A stretch of DNA of 64,000 bases, taken from positions 160,725 to 224,724 of the forward strand of contig CAJNOP010000318.1 in the NCBI GenBank assembly GCA_905250075.1, in the 5' to 3' direction. Both the position numbers and the translations under genes were made by a program. Positions 32,001-46,462 of this stretch are shown in pieces. Position 1 is the first letter of the stretch. Each line of letters starts with the position of its first letter. The notes below the pieces were generated by a model that worked only from the letters and a program-made list of their open reading frames with translations, had not been told where the DNA came from and made no database searches. The stretch is from Rotaria sp. Silwood1. Its lineage: Eukaryota > Rotifera > Eurotatoria > Philodinida > Philodinidae.

Positions 32001-32554
32001 AAATAGATATTATATTCATTTTTACATACAGTCATTCAATAATATGTTCTTTTTTTTTTCGTATAGGGTGGGTTTTCCCGAACTACCTGGCCTTAATATA
32101 AAAGTGACACCAACTTATGGAGAAAAACATTATTGTTACACGTTACTGGAAGATTTTTTGGCAGCTAAAATAAAAGCTGAATTAAAAGTTTGGAATCTGT
32201 TTCTTGAATTTTTTTAATATTATTCCTTTTTGTTCAATTTTTAGAGAGTTGTTGTCTTGCCGGCTATGGATGACCAACTTCTTCCATTCTTCCGAGATTG
32301 GGTTATTGATATTATGTAAGTTTCAAAAAAAAACTAGAAATAAGCAAAAAGATGAACATGTCTATATTAATTTTTTTAGCGGTGAAATTGTTTCGAAACC
32401 TATAAATCCACTAACAGACAATTATAAAGCTAAATTAAATGCTCAAACTGCTGTTCGTACTGGATTACAAGAATATAGTAATAACAAAGAATACAAACAA
32501 CAAATGTTTACAACATCAATGCAGTCGCCTTCATCGGAAACAACTCATTTATAA
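26072..32554 (+). CDS. TEX2: TEX2-like ER lipid-transfer protein (PH-like and SMP domains), 14 exons, 920 aa
   Basis: TEX2/Nvj2-type SMP protein, expected to move lipids at ER contact sites. Exons: 26072-26321, 27113-27612, 27661-27891, 28342-28531, 28599-28824, 28882-29113, 29970-30215, 30276-30415, 30474-30656, 30715-30877, 31962-31996, 32067-32187, 32245-32315, 32380-32554. All junctions keep frame. Residues 1-250 are Ser-rich and probably disordered. A double hydrophobic segment at about 251-292 (FALWKPISSYF) is the ER anchor. About 328-470 is the PH-like region (LIIQLASKPWN). The SMP domain covers about 580-885 (LCDMFDIPVFKDLI, GLWFNLFLYYRG). The start was chosen because sequence upstream of 26072 is T-rich and not protein-like, although the frame is open to 25685. 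Human TEX2 is longer (about 1,130 aa), mainly in the disordered part. Confidence 0.88.
28056..28228 (+). repeat. Diverged dispersed repeat, copy 2 (in TEX2-like intron 3)
   Basis: Partner of 5489-5660, in the same orientation. Shared landmarks in order are GATCACA, ATAATAT, TTTCCTTATT, AAAAGGAT, AAAATAG, AACAATCTCT and ACAGCTACAT. The two copies are clearly diverged, so this is an old insertion or part of a larger unrecognised repeat family. Confidence 0.65.
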
Positions 32555-33972
32555 ACTCTTGTGTTCATTTTTCCATAACTGTAGTCTTTTATTTTATCAC
32601 AAACAAGCAGTTTTTTTTTTGTGTGTATATTATTGAGTCATTATTAACCTTGCAAAAAAATTTTAGAATATGCGAATCAAAAAATAAATAAATATTTAAA
32701 ATCAGAAATTCGATTTTCCACAAAACTGATACATAATTTGGTTCTTGTATCATATGTCTCTTGACTTTTTGCTGCAATTAATTCTTCAATAATAACCAAT
32801 TTTTATATGCTGAAGTTACTCATGAATAAATATCTTTACAGAAACAATATACTGTCTGTATGTAATTTGTTTTTTGCAAAAATACATGAAATCATCAATA
32901 ATATTAAATACAAATTAAAATCTAAGAATTTTAGTTATTCTCAAAACTCGATTCGAATTGAAAATTTTTATTCTTAGTAACTTTTTGATTGTTTTCATTA
33001 TCGATCATTTCAGGAAACCAAATTTAATTTTCGTCTGTACATCGAAAACTTATAGTTAACTCAACAATAAATTACCTTAAAAAAAATTATAAAGAAACAT
33101 TGTCAATTAGGTATATTTCAAAAACATAAAGTATAACAATAAGTTTTCATTCAACTTAGTAGAAACCAGACTAATGTTTTTTTTAAATATTCAGACAAAA
33201 TGTCATTGGGTACGATTTTCGATTGCTATCATCTATTTTTGACAAGTCTTTGATACGAAAAACACTCATTTATAATCGGTTTATGATGCTGTACAGAGCG
33301 AATATATTCAAACAATGAAAGTTTGACTATCGTTTTTCAACATTGTTTATACTTGGTGTACAAAAGTTAATCATCCATCAAGACAAAGAAAAAGAAGACA
33401 ACATGACGTCAAGTTTTTCTTTTCTGTTTTCTTTTTCGTTTTGTCGTTATTCGATACATGCGCAATCATTAAAGCATTGTTAACAGCAAAATATGCTACT
33501 TGTATTTCCTATCTACTTAAACCGTTTGCATTGCCACTGCAACAAAACTCGATTGATAGAATGTTTTTCTTTTAGAGGAGGAGCACACGTATAAATTTCG
33601 TCAAAATATGTTTCTCCTTTCTATAATGCAATATGAGGAGAAAGACAAAATATAGAAATGCCTGAGTGTGTCACATAACCGGTGTATGGACATACTTAAG
33701 TGCCTCACGTGAGACCCACATGTTACTTATTATGAAATACAAAAGTCATTGAGTACGAGCATATCTTTTTTTTTTTATTCCTTATAATATGTATATATAA
33801 AATTGTGCTTACCATTGCGTACAAACGAATGCATATTGTTATAATAAACTTCTAATATTATTCATTTGGAGATGCAATTTTAATATTATAATAAATTCAG
33901 AAAGACTTTACTTATTTGATAATGATCATTGTATTTAAAAATATTCCTATATGTTTAGATCATTGTTTCAAT
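32555..33972. other. Intergenic, TEX2-like to ceramidase-like gene
   Basis: TEX2 3' UTR followed by AT-rich sequence. There is a small palindrome, CTCACGTGAG, near 33705. No exon or RNA gene was recognised. The last few hundred bases should contain the promoter of the downstream gene. Confidence 0.55.
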
Positions 33973-35510
33973 ATGTCTGATTATATTAATAGCAGTAGTA
34001 CTCGAGAACGTACTCATGCAGCAAAAGAAGCAGATCGACAAGCTGCCGAATCATCGAAATATGTACCAAAAGTTACAATTGAAAACCCGAATCGAAGTGT
34101 ACCAGCAGAAATAAAAAATAGAGACCACAGTATCAACAATACTGATCGTTCAGTTAAAGTTCCTATATTTTATTCAACAATATCTGTAGCATCTGCATTT
34201 ATTATTGTAACAGTCATTTTTTGTGTATGTAGTATTTCATTTTTCTTTTTTTATTAAGAAGTTAGAGAGAGATCAGCCAAACTAATTTTATATAAGATTG
34301 TAGTGGTCAGATATTGCATTTTGCAGATCTTGGTATTATTTTGCTGGAGATCTCTACAGATAGATAACTTTTCTTTTTTTGTACATGAGACAAAAAAATT
34401 TAATTTATAAACTGAGAAAGTTTTTTATTATGCATTGACCTTGGATCAGATATGTCGTGTGTCTTACACTAACTTAATTGTAAAACTTTTTCGAGTATCT
34501 TGAGTAGATATTTACCATTCATCGAAAAAAGTTAAACTTTAAGTCAGTGAGAACGATTATTATTCTGAAAAGTTTCAACAAAATCAAATTAATAGTATCA
34601 ATGGTATACTAAAGAAATTTGTAGTTCATTTACTTCTTAAAAAAAAACAATAGATAAAATATCAATGACGAAATTATGTTAGTTCGATTCATGTATTTTC
34701 TTTCAGTACTATTGTGTTACTCATGGGCCTGTATCATCATTAACCAAAGGTCTCTTCCTATTATTATCAACCGGTTTTTGGGGATTTTTTATGGTAGCTT
34801 TTGTGCCACCTGTACCTCAAGCTCAATCCTATCATGATTTTGCTGATCGACGTTCGTTACGTCAATTAATTCCATCATTATCATTTATAAATATTCCAAA
34901 TGCTCTTGATGTTTTGTCAAACATACCTTTTCTGATTGTTGGTCTTTATGGTCTTTATTTATTGTTAACTCCAAAGACTATCGTATTTTTAACATCATTT
35001 GAAAAATTTGGATGGATTATATTTTTCATAAGCATTGCATTTGTATGTGTTGGTTCAGCTTACTATCATTTAAGACCATATAATAGTACACTTGTTTGGG
35101 ATCGTTTACCAATGACTGTTGGATTTTCATCATTAGTCGGTCTATTAATTGATGAACGTATTAATCCAATATTAGGAAAAGCTTTATTTCCATTTTTATT
35201 AGCTGCCGGCTTTGCTTCATGTGCATATTGGTACTATCGCGATGATTTACGTCCATATATTCTTGTTCAATTCTTTCCTATGATTTATATACCAATGTTG
35301 CTTTTAATTTCTTCATCAGTGTATAGTCACACATTGTGTTATATATATGCATGTACTCTCTATAGTTTGGCTAAACTAAGTGAAGTAACTGATAAACAAG
35401 TATTTCGTTTAACATTAAACACAATCAGTGGACATACACTTAAACATTTACTTGCTGCATCGGGTATTGCAATTATTCTTTATATGTTAAAAGTTCGAGT
35501 AATCTTGTAA
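33973..35510 (+). CDS. Ceramidase-like multi-pass membrane protein (CREST superfamily), 2 exons, 351 aa
   Basis: Likely membrane hydrolase of the alkaline-ceramidase-like group. Exons 33973-34224 and 34707-35510 join in phase 0. Residues 1-60 are polar and soluble, then two hydrophobic segments lead to VPPVPQAQSYHDFADRRSL. The core has about seven transmembrane segments. It holds the motifs expected to bind metal: GSAYYHLRP (Ser201, His205), WDRLPMT (Asp216) and SGHTLKHL (His327, His331). From memory the block PxIPQSQxYHxFADxR...SNxPFL...WDRLPMT is shared with plant and bacterial 'alkaline phytoceramidase family' proteins more than with animal ACER1-3, which makes it a candidate for non-metazoan origin. 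It does carry an ordinary spliceosomal intron (34225-34706). Substrate is unproven. AATAAA lies at 35582-35587. An ATG 19 codons upstream is possible but less likely. Confidence 0.82.
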
Positions 35511-38500
35511 GACTTTAAAATTCTGTTTATTCTTGCACAGATATTTAATCATGCTATTTTATAAGTCATTAATTTTATCAAAATAAAGTAACATTGTTTT
35601 CAAAAATTTTGTCTAATTTATTTATTTGTGATTTTTATTAAGAAAGTTGTCTTGAAATTTGATTTCTTAGCAACAGTCTTTTGCTTCGTTCATTATTAAT
35701 TTTCATAGATAATGATCACTACATTCGAATTCAATATTATTCACAGATCAAGATACTTTCTTACTTAATAAACTCTACCTCTCATTATCGAAGACTACTA
35801 TACAAAACAATGATTAACATTCATGAGTACTTAATAGTTTTGAAGTTATTTCAAGGTAAGAATGAATAAACTTATTTCAAATTTTTTGTTATAAAAAGTC
35901 TTATACATTCTTTAGCTCCCAATATTTATTGAATGATTGTCAATACTTGATTAATATGAGTTATAATATTGAATATTTAATTGTTTCGCGCAAAATATAT
36001 CGATCATGCGTACCCTTACACCAAATTGCATTGTTGTCATCAATTCAACTGTTACCACATGATGATGGAAGAGGACAGTTACTAGTTTTTTTCTCGACGG
36101 TATAATTCACGACACAATATTGAGATAACATTCGAATGAACGAAGTTTAACTCTATAATACAAATTCAATAAAAAAAATATTCGAGAAAAAGTACTGATG
36201 CAATAGATAGTTGATAAGTTTTTTAATCGATTGAAAACAAAAAAATTTAAGCATTTTTTTTTACCAAATCCATATTTGTTGCATATAATCTTGATGATAG
36301 ATATTTTTCTTCGTAAGAATAACATAAGTATTCACTAGAATATACGTATACCATCATTTTACTAACCAAGACGAAACTTTCCGACAACGTATATTCATAT
36401 AAGAAGATGCTCTAGATAATAAAATAAAATAATTTGTGCACTGAAATAAAAGAAAGTAAGTAATATGTAAAGATCAATAGATAGAACATAATAAAAGTCA
36501 AGAGTTCCATATTGAAGAGCACGACTATATTTCTTCAATATTAATAAGTGAAATATACAAAATGTTCTCTTGACGAATGTTTACCACTATTAGTTAAAAA
36601 ATCAAGCATTAATGAAATGTTATCATTAATAAAAAAATATGGATGACAGGACTACTGCTTTCTTCAAACTGAAAAATAATAATGTAAGTGATAATTATTC
36701 TGCTACTTTTATATAAAAAGAATCTTCGGATAATGAATTTGGATCAGTTCAAACATAATCCTAAGTTTTTTTCTTTGCGTCATTTAAGGTTGAATTTTTT
36801 GACATGCTTACAATATGAACTTATTGAACGTTTGATGATACAATAGAGAGTATGAGTTAATGAGTGCTATATTATTGTACAATGATTGCTTTGATGGTTC
36901 TGATAAACATTTAAAGAAATTTTAAAACAAGAACAATTTTATGTATCTGATAAATGGTAACCGAAAATTTCGAGGATTGAATGTAAAGATTCAAAAAAAA
37001 CAACACTGAATAAATTTAGCATAAATAAAAAAATTAAGTTGAAAACATCAAAAAAAACAATCTTTTGGGATTGTGGAATTAGTATATATGAAAAACTGGC
37101 TTTTATTCTTACGACATGAATAAATAATTCATAGTCATAGACATACACCAATTTAATGCAATTTTGTTTCTATAGTTGTAGATGACAGAGGTCTCTTCAT
37201 ATATCAGTATATCACAGTTGTATGCTTTCAGATCTTTCCTGTATAACTACACAGTTTCTTCGTTCTAGTGATGACATAAATAGAATGACAACAGAAACAA
37301 GAGAAAACTTGTTTTTTTGTTCATAATAATAAAGCAAATCGATTAGATTTATTATAATATTTCTTGTACGAAAGAACAAATGACATATGATAAAGATTCT
37401 ATTGTGATCAGATCTTAATTCATCACTTCTATATAAGTGAATATTTAATGAAGTAGTTGAAACTATATGTTAAGCTTTTCTTTTTTGTTGCATGCATTAC
37501 AAGTGGTATGCGGTAGAGAAATGTGTTTGAGTACAGTTTCCTTTTCGATGATTTTAATAAATGACTATTAGTAAATTTATATAGCAGTCTACTGAGTCTG
37601 TTCCATTATGAAGAAGAATAAAGGATTAAACAATTCATACTAATAGAGAATTTTCAGTTCTATCAAGTGACAACAGATAGTGAATCTATATTTTACAAAT
37701 CTTCTAATATTCTCATTTCAACCTTCGATCTTTTGCCTAGGCCATGATGTAATGAAAGTGAGACTACACAATTATTTATGATGTTGTCAAATATCATAAA
37801 AAGCTAGAATCAAAGCATCTTTATTTTCGTATTTTCAATTATTCTTAATATTGCCGTGTATGTTAAAATGTTTTTGTTCCACACAGTTTAATTTCTTTTC
37901 TGTTAACGCTTTCCAATTAGTAATTCTAATTTAATGTAATTTTACTATATCCCAGTAGACATGTGAGAATGGATGATGCAATCAGACAATTCAATACAAA
38001 GACAAATATCAACTTCTGGAAAGATAGCTATCGACATGAAGACAAAAGAGAATTCTATATATTTTGTATGATTCATTAGATCAATGAATAAGTATATGAA
38101 GAGTCAAATTTAAATCTACATTGTTCTTGATCATTCTGAGATAGAATCTCATATAAACTGACTGTATCTAAGATCTGTGTAATTTATATTTCAACGTACC
38201 AATCTATGATCATGGGCATTTTGAAGCATAGTACACAGCTAGTATACTTGAACTCATATAGCATATCGACATGAATATTCTATGAAACGAATTTTTTAAT
38301 ATATTTCATCACTTTGTTCAAGGAAGATACGATGTAAACATTTGTTGAAAGTATAACCAATCGTGCTGGTATTGGATCCGTCGTCGGATATGACCGAGTT
38401 CGAAATCGATTCAATTAATTATATACTACAAATAACAGCCGGCTGTCACTTAACTATTTCAAAATCATTCTCAAGACCTATGCAGAACTGATTAGAGTGT

Positions 38501-39119
38501 ATTAGTAGCAGAAATACAAAATAACTGATAAAAAATGTATCTTGCATCTTCGAAGGTATTATCAGACGCAAGCTAACAAATTACTTTGAAACTAGAAGCA
38601 CTACTCAGACTCAGATTCGAAAAAGTTTGATCAATCGGGTTTGAATCCGAAAGTTTTCAGTCTGACAAACTCTAGTTTGAAGAACAGATAATTAAGTAAG
38701 ACGATATATTAGATATGAGTTTGAAAAAAAACTTGTTGTAAACTAGGTAAGATTTCAGAAGATACCAAAATTTTATGTCAACAATATAGATAATATTGTT
38801 GAGAACAGAGAAAATATGAAAATGATGCATTACTGGTGAATTTCTAATGAAACAGCATTGTTAACTTGTGTAATATCTATTTTCAATAAAAAATTACCAA
38901 ATTCTTCAACAAACAATCTGTATCATTGTTGATATGACTATTTACGTGGATGTAAACTTCTTTACTGAAGTAGTCTATATAGAGAACTGGAACATTTGAA
39001 AGTTATCATGATGATAGTAAAAAAAAATTAAACTCTGACATTGCATGTTTTTTATCTCATGTATATAAAAAGTGGCAAAATATTTGCAAGCTTACATTAT
39101 CCTGACTGTCTTTATCAAT
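35511..39119. other. 3.6-kb gene-free region
   Basis: AT-rich. Short ORFs (35681-35869 plus; 36107-36325 and 36939-37151 minus) are low-complexity without motifs. No repeat with clear ends was seen. A TATAAAA at about 39063-39069, some 55 bases before the protease start codon, is a plausible core-promoter element. Confidence 0.5.
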
Positions 39120-41091
<1,972 letters not shown>

Positions 41092-44000
41092 AATTATTGT
41101 CATATTTCAAACAAAGCAATACTTTTTTTTTATTTTCTACATTTTTGTATTATTATTCCTTCGACTAAAGGGAAGATTATATCAAATAAAATATGTTTGC
41201 TTGCACTTGTAGAATTATGTGTACAAATATATTTGTGCGGATTTTGAGCAACTATTTGAAATGAAGTTTTCTCATGTTGGCAATACAGCCAAGCACGTGA
41301 CTTTATTATCGACATTCCATCCGATCATATGTTTTCACTGTATATCTATCGTTCAATAGGATTTTTCTAGGCTAGGAGTTGAGTCACACCCGTATTTTCG
41401 CTATTCAGGTTTCAAGCGATCTGTCTTTTTGGCAGGAACATCAGCTTATTAAGTGCTTCTCTTTCTAGTTTTTTTCATCTAATCACCTTTCTCAGACTGT
41501 GATTTCAACAAATGACATGTTTTCCCTGTATGACGTTCGGCCGATCAGTGTTTTCATGCTGATAGTTAGGGCAATCATATATGAAGAATAGATATGACTA
41601 TGAGATGTGGCCGCGAATATTAGAGTGTGATGTAAATGCTGGTACGATTCACGTATAGGGTGTGATTACGGATGTGACTGTTAGCTTTCGTCTGACTATG
41701 TTCGAGTGCGAGGATTGTGTTTGTGTGAGGTAGGTGCAGCTTTTAGATGTTGTTATAGGCTGATTGGCTGTGGGTGTCAAGCTCGAATGTGTATATACCC
41801 GTATGGGTGTGTCAGTATGGTTGTCAGGTGTTTTGTATATGTTAGGTGGAGGTGTGAGTGTGAGTTTGGTGACGTTGTATATGTGTAATATACTTATAAC
41901 CGGCCAGAGTTTTTTTTACATGGGAGTGACTGGTTGAAATTTTTGCCTTAAGCGACGAAAACTCGGTAAGTTTGATATGTCAACAAAGCAATCAGTATTT
42001 TCGACAAATAACCTATTACTTTAGTTCTACGAAAGAATAAAATTTAAAACTCATATGACTCTTGAAGTTTCTAACAGTACCAACTTCTATTGTAGTCTAT
42101 CACATTTCATATGTGCTAACATTAAGAACATACGAACATTGTTGTCAAAATGGTTCATCTATGAACTCACAGCAACTAGTATTAAACAACATCTATTATA
42201 TTATGCTTTAACTCACTTTTTTCAATAATCATTTGGTTTCTTTAAAATTGCTAAGTTTAATCTATTCTAATTTGCAATTAATACATTAACATAACTACAA
42301 CACATCTCAATTCTTAAAAAGATACTATTGCTGATAGAAAGATAAGATGAGCTAAAACATACGGCTTTTATATCAGATGTCCAATATCAGGATTTCTTAC
42401 TACCTAAATATTTTCACAATTGCACAATGCTAATATTTAGCAAGACCTTGACAACAGGATGATATTTCTCAAATATTTTGTAATGAAAGTGTGAACTGAA
42501 AACAACTAATTAATAATTAGAAAATAGTCGAGAAAAGTGCCCTCAAAACTTCTACATGAAAAACATTTAGTTTAGCTCGAAATTTACTTTTAATAGCTGG
42601 CTAACTTTTCGTGATCATCAAAATTCATTTAATGTGATTTGAGGCTCTCATTGTATGACGAGAAATGGTTAACTTAATATTTAGAGCTGAAATTTTGATA
42701 ACAGCTGAAAATATTTCAGTTGGAAACTTCCAGACTCAGGCCTCTTGGTTATTGAAAGGGTAGACATTGTTAGAAATCAGCAAAATAGACCAACTTTAGT
42801 ACCAGTAAAAAGTTGATGAAAACTATCCGCTTAAAAGAGCTCAAATGGACTGATTTGTTAACTGATAGGCAGGATCGTTTGGTACTGTTTTGTTGATTCA
42901 TCGCCAAGTATGCTGACATAGATTAGTCTCATTGAAGTTGGAATAATATGTGCTGATAAATCTGTACATGGAGATGTAGATTTAAGTGTGATTGATTGAA
43001 TAAATGAAGGAAAGAACCGCACGAACGCTGACATCCATATCAACATCCAAACTTAGATTGACACACCCAACTGCATGTATAAACTTGATATGAGTGTCGA
43101 TTGGACTTGTAAAGTAGTAAGTTATACAGAAATAGTTGAGTATTCATTCGAGAATCAAGCGTGTCGTAACGACGAGTGTTACTTGTTTTTAAATCATTAA
43201 GAACAATGATGAGAATGTTCTAAACAAGATTCGAAATGTTTTATTGAAAAAATAAAGCTATAATTAAGTAAAATAATGTTTCATACAATAAAACAAAAAA
43301 GAAAAGTTAGTCAAGAGATTGAAAAATGATTGATTCATTTAAGTTAGTAACAAAAAATTTTGTAGCTACCTATAAAACTATCACAATTGAAAAATATATT
43401 AGAATCAAATATTCTGTCTACTCTTCCATCAAATCAGTGACAAATAGCGGTGTACGAAATTAGCCATTCATTGGTTCTAAGGATTCTGTTTAATATCTTG
43501 CTAACCGAATAATTTGAGTAACAATACGGTTTTTATCTAATATTTTGTTCAATCAAGGCTAAATATCTGATTATAAATTTTAATAATAACATCAATAAAG
43601 GAGTGTCACTTTTTTGATTAAATTAGAAACCTTCATAGTTAATAAACTTATGTCATAATACTCCGTTTTCTAAAAGAAAAAATCAACTCGACTAGATTAT
43701 TTAGTATTACTGATGAAAGCAATAATGAAGACTAGAAAAATTTCTATTTTATAGATCTATAAAATTTGGCTGTTTGTATAAGCAATATTTACAAAGACCA
43801 AAAGAAAAACAAATAGTAAATAATAACCTTCTACTAGTAACCTTATAACAAAATCAAACATTTCATCCTTGAAATTTTTATTTCAGTATATAACTATTTA
43901 ACAAAATAAAGGCGTCATGAAATGTTTAACTATATAACAACTCACATTTCAATTTTATTTTGACAAGTATTAACTTAAGAGTTTAAACACTTGAAAAAGT

Positions 44001-44146
44001 ACTCCAATAATTGAGTACAACTTTCAAACATTATACGAAGGTGTTAAGTAGTCGTGAAATATATTTCACTACAAATCGTGGAAGTTATGTTTATTAAGTG
44101 AATGTATAAATGAAGAAAATATTAATATAAAAATCGAACATATATA
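41092..44146. other. 3-kb gene-free region
   Basis: Lies between the protease (plus) and the LRR gene (minus), which converge on it. About 41590-41890 is unusually rich in G and T on the plus strand and less AT-rich than its surroundings. The rest is ordinary AT-rich DNA. TTTATT at 44090-44095 is the reverse-strand AATAAA for the LRR gene. No exon was recognised. Confidence 0.55.
41590..41890. repeat. G/T-rich degenerate tract
   Basis: The plus strand has many TGTG, GGTG and GTGTG clusters with few C, for example CTGTGGGTGTC and GGTGTGAGTGTGAG, set in otherwise AT-rich DNA. There is no regular period. It could be a decayed GT-rich simple repeat or an old telomere-like tract. Confidence 0.4.
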
Positions 44147-45293
44147 TTATTGAAAAAAGATAGAAATAACATCGGGTTGTGTTACTGCATTTTCTGCTTC
44201 CATTAAACGTTTTTCAGCACCTACTGGAATTTTGTTCCAATCGAATTGTGAATATTCAGTTAAACTACGTCGTAAAGCTCGATTACGTACAGCTTCATTT
44301 AACAATTGTCTATTTCAAAGAAAGGCACAATTAAATATTTTTATTTTTTTGAACAATATGACAAAAATATTTACTCATTTGATTGATCATTCTGATTGTT
44401 TTCTTTGATCTGTACCATAGATTTCGTTGTCGATGGTAATGATGAAAAAAATATTCGCTTTTCTAATGGATTTTGTTCCTGTTTTGGTTCGAGATGATAA
44501 GCAAATCCAATACGATTAAGCACTTTTTTTCGATCAGGATGACGATCATTAAATGCTTCAGTTCGATCCGCATTTGAAATCGCTAATATAAGAATAGAAA
44601 TATAGAACTGATGGGTCTTTTTTTTTTTCTTAAATACTTTTTCGATCAAGAACACGTAGTTTTGGAAGTAAATCAATTATTGTTGATTTATAACCATGAG
44701 CAAAAGTCACTGGATTATCAAATAAATCTAAATAACACAACATTTTAATGTATTATATTTTAATGAATTTAACTTACTAAGATCTTCAAGTGCGTTTAAA
44801 TGTCGTAATTCATAGGCAAGTTTGTCAAGATTTGATATTTGATTATTTTGTAAATGAAGTATACGTAAATTTTTCAATTGACTAAGTGATCCTTTAATAT
44901 TCGATATATGATTATTTCCTGCATAAATTTCTGCTAATGCAAAATTTGTTTTAATAAAATCAAGATCTTGAAGATGATTTCCATCAATTAAAAGACAATT
45001 TAAATGAGGAAATATGGAAAGTGATGGAATATTTCGAATATCTCTATGAAATAATAAAAAACAATAATGTTTTTGCTGTTGATAAAAACTTATTTAACAA
45101 ACCGATTATTTAAATAAAGTGTTAATACATCTTTTTTTGCCAAAACTTTTTTGCCTAATTTTTGTTCAGATAATTTCAAAGTCTTCAAAAAAAAAAACCT
45201 TATAATAGACAAAAAAAAAGATTTATTTTGAAGACATACATCGATAACCACAGTTCCTTGTTCTTGATTACCATCGGTCTTGATGCGAAGCAT
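44147..45293 (-). CDS. LRRC72: LRRC72-like leucine-rich-repeat protein, 6 exons, 286 aa
   Basis: Exons in transcript order on the minus strand: 45293-45240, 45182-45103, 45043-44778, 44727-44638, 44582-44375, 44309-44147. All are GT-AG and keep frame. Repeats run from about residue 40 to 165 (LTLYLNNRDI, LNCLLIDGNHL, LAEIYAGNNHIS, LRILHLQNNQIS) and end in a cap (LFDNPV...LPKLRVLD). The tail has a conserved-looking RRSLTEYSQFDWNKIP segment, matching by memory the MTLTSMNWDTVP of human LRRC72, and human LRRC72 is of similar length (about 290 aa). Its role is little known; it belongs to LRR proteins often tied to cilia, which would fit a ciliated animal (inference). The start ATG gives 18 residues before the first splice; an upstream coding exon is not excluded. 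Confidence 0.8.
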
Positions 45294-46462
45294 TTTGGCA
45301 ACTAAGCGACGAACAATCGTTATGCTTGAAGACCTATATATATATACATATTTGTTTTTGTTATTTTTCAAGAACTTATGAAGCAATAGAAATTATTAAT
45401 AAATTCTATCATACTAATAAAATTATTAATCAAATTTGAATAAGAAATTAAAAGTATTGAAATAAAAATCTTTAATTGGAAAGCGACAACTAGCGTTCTT
45501 ATTCTCATTTGATTAATAATAATTGACCAATAGAAATATGAGACTAAGAGAATAAGAATAAAAATCCGTCGGAACAAAGGCAAGAAACAAATTCGCATTT
45601 GTCCTTCAATTTGATTTTATCATATTTTACAGTTATTTTTCTGTTTTCACAAGATTGGTTGATTACTAATAATATATAATTATCAGTTTTATTTAGTCAT
45701 TTTCTCTTCAATTGTTATGCAAGTATGTACTATATCTCATAATCATCAATGGATTAATTATAGATAACACTCTTTAACATTGAATAGATTTAAATTAAAA
45801 GAACAAGCAGCTTATGTAGGTAAAATAAATTCAATTAAGTCTTTTTTTAGATTAGCATTGTTCGTTAGATTTTAATTCTTACTGAAAACATCTCGGATTG
45901 TAACATCTTTATACCTTTTAGAGCCAAAGTAAAGAATTATGATTAGTTTATAAGTTCATCAAGACATCTTTTTTATCTCTTAGAAGATAAACTTGTTAAT
46001 TTTATCAAGATAAATTAAACTAAATACATTGAACTTATATTAAAAATTAATTATTGGTTTTTATCTTATTTTCGGCTTGGAACAGATCTGACCCGAGAAA
46101 CGCAACATTGGAGGCTGTAAAGGTTTTTGTTGATTGTGGAGTATTACATTGAGTTATTCTGGACTGAGAAACAATCTTTCTTTCAAAATTGTTTTGCAAG
46201 TGAGAAAAATAATCTTGGTAATATTCTTAAAATTCTCTTCTAATTGATTCATTTTTCTCTTGTTTAAACGTTCAAATTAAGCTTGTTATAATAGCATATT
46301 GATTTTTCATTGCTTTCTTCTATATGAGTAGTACTATATTTCAACAGCTATGACAGAATGTGATAAGCAGAATCTATAGTATCATAGAGTTTTAATTTTC
46401 AGTATTGATTAGCTTTGTATCTAGAAATAAATATTTCTAATTTATTCTATTAATTATTTCAG
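45294..46462. other. 1.2-kb divergent intergenic region
   Basis: Separates the LRR gene (minus) from the Rossmann-like gene (plus), so it should hold both promoters. Just before 46463 the sequence reads TTATTTCAG, which suggests that the start codon of the next gene sits at the beginning of a second exon after a 5' UTR intron. No distinct elements were seen. Confidence 0.5.
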
